A DNA stretch of 64,000 nt, taken from JALORV01 sp963703945. GTDB taxonomy: Bacteria; Pseudomonadota; Gammaproteobacteria; Burkholderiales; Burkholderiaceae_F. Position numbers and translations under genes: made by a program. Below the pieces are notes generated by a model. That model was not told the DNA's origin. It saw nothing but the letters and a program-made list of their open reading frames with translations, and did no database searches. Where the stretch lies: the NCBI GenBank assembly GCA_963703945.1, contig CAVPGM010000019.1:1-64000 (forward strand), given 5' to 3'. Shown here piece after piece: positions 63,800-64,000 of this stretch. Numbering within the stretch: the stretch's first letter is position 1; every line of letters begins with the position of its first letter.

Positions 63800-64000
63800 A
63801 TGAGCGAGCGCTTCCGCGCATTTTCATTCGTCGATCGCATCACCCACTGCACACCCGGTGTCCGCATCGAGGGCAGCTACACGGTACCCCCGCACGTGAC
63901 GCGCTTTCCGAATTCACTGATGGCCGAGGCGGTTGGCCAGCTCGCCGCCTGGTCCGCGATGTCCCGGCTGGATTTCGCCTGGCGACCGGTCGCCGGGCTG
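63800..64000 (+). CDS. FabZ/FabA-like hot-dog dehydratase, 5' part (runs off the window)
   Basis: 67 codons from ATG 63800: SERFRAFSFVDRITHCTPGV, RIEGSYTVPPHVTRFPNSLM and AEAVGQLAAWSAMSRLDF. The pattern F-x-FVDRI then AEAxGQLAAW is that of 3-hydroxyacyl-ACP dehydratases and relatives. In line with FabL, FabG and ACP upstream it would supply the dehydration step. 31 bp after the ACP gene. Confidence 0.75.
   Translation, partial: MSERFRAFSFVDRITHCTPGVRIEGSYTVPPHVTRFPNSLMAEAVGQLAAWSAMSRLDFAWRPVAGL

Overview
The window is high-GC DNA of betaproteobacterial character (probably Burkholderiales). This is inferred from gene content: two Bug-type tripartite-tricarboxylate receptors, a tandem glycine riboswitch ahead of gcvTHP, a FecR/DUF6600 protein, YajD, Usp-hemerythrin fusions and a FabL/FabG/ACP cassette. 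No rRNA or tRNA gene was recognised, so the assignment rests on protein families only.

Layout. 1-2.2 kb is an IS3-family element whose orfB is split by an IS110-family element. The non-coding left end of the IS110 carries what looks like a complete bridge RNA: its four short guides match the observed insertion site and the element's own ends, and a promoter would be rebuilt across the circle junction. 2.3-8.3 kb is a patchwork of small, mostly single genes on both strands (lipocalin-like, a zinc-ribbon-like small protein, LapA, membrane proteins, SDR, methyltransferase, GNAT, CPT-like kinase). 8.5-13 kb holds an alpha/beta hydrolase coupled to sdaA, a diheme cytochrome c and a frameshifted AraC regulator. 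13.2-17.3 kb has an alpha/beta hydrolase-LuxR fusion followed by a coupled operon (hydrolase, small ferredoxin-like protein, fatty-acid desaturase, YxFxxD secreted protein). 17.3-21.5 kb has YajD with a 40-residue basic protein, an NfeD-slipin operon and a FabH-like enzyme. 21.5-31 kb is a long leftward block: an Orn/Lys/Arg decarboxylase, a membrane protein, threonine aldolase, an NmrA-like protein, a tandem glycine riboswitch and gcvT-gcvH-gcvP. With sdaA, these genes interconvert threonine, glycine, serine and pyruvate.

31-46.4 kb contains a FecR/DUF6600 protein, two Usp-hemerythrin fusions, a MalT-like LuxR regulator and a rightward catabolic cluster: two TauD/TfdA dioxygenases sharing a 348-bp almost identical tract, a BKACE-type enzyme, an RBBP9-type hydrolase, a quinone oxidoreductase, an MFS permease, a YeiH exporter and a Bug receptor. 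46.3-53.4 kb holds a FrnE-like protein, a badly frameshifted MFS gene, DUF2182-DUF1326, dcd, a DSD1-type PLP enzyme with a Bug receptor, and a thioesterase. 53.6-56.1 kb is a group II intron lodged in a decayed IS1182-type transposase. 56.3-60.4 kb has a SARP-alpha/beta hydrolase fusion divergent from an MddA-like methyltransferase, thioesterase and oxidoreductase operon. 61.7-64 kb is the start of a fatty-acid-synthase-like cassette (FabL-like, FabG-like, ACP, hot-dog dehydratase-like).

A recurring oddity is single-base indels, nearly all insertions, in at least nine genes, concentrated at 36-48 kb and 62-63 kb. Two pairs lie in the same 9-mer context, so systematic sequence error has to be weighed against real gene decay. 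Genes carrying them are marked.
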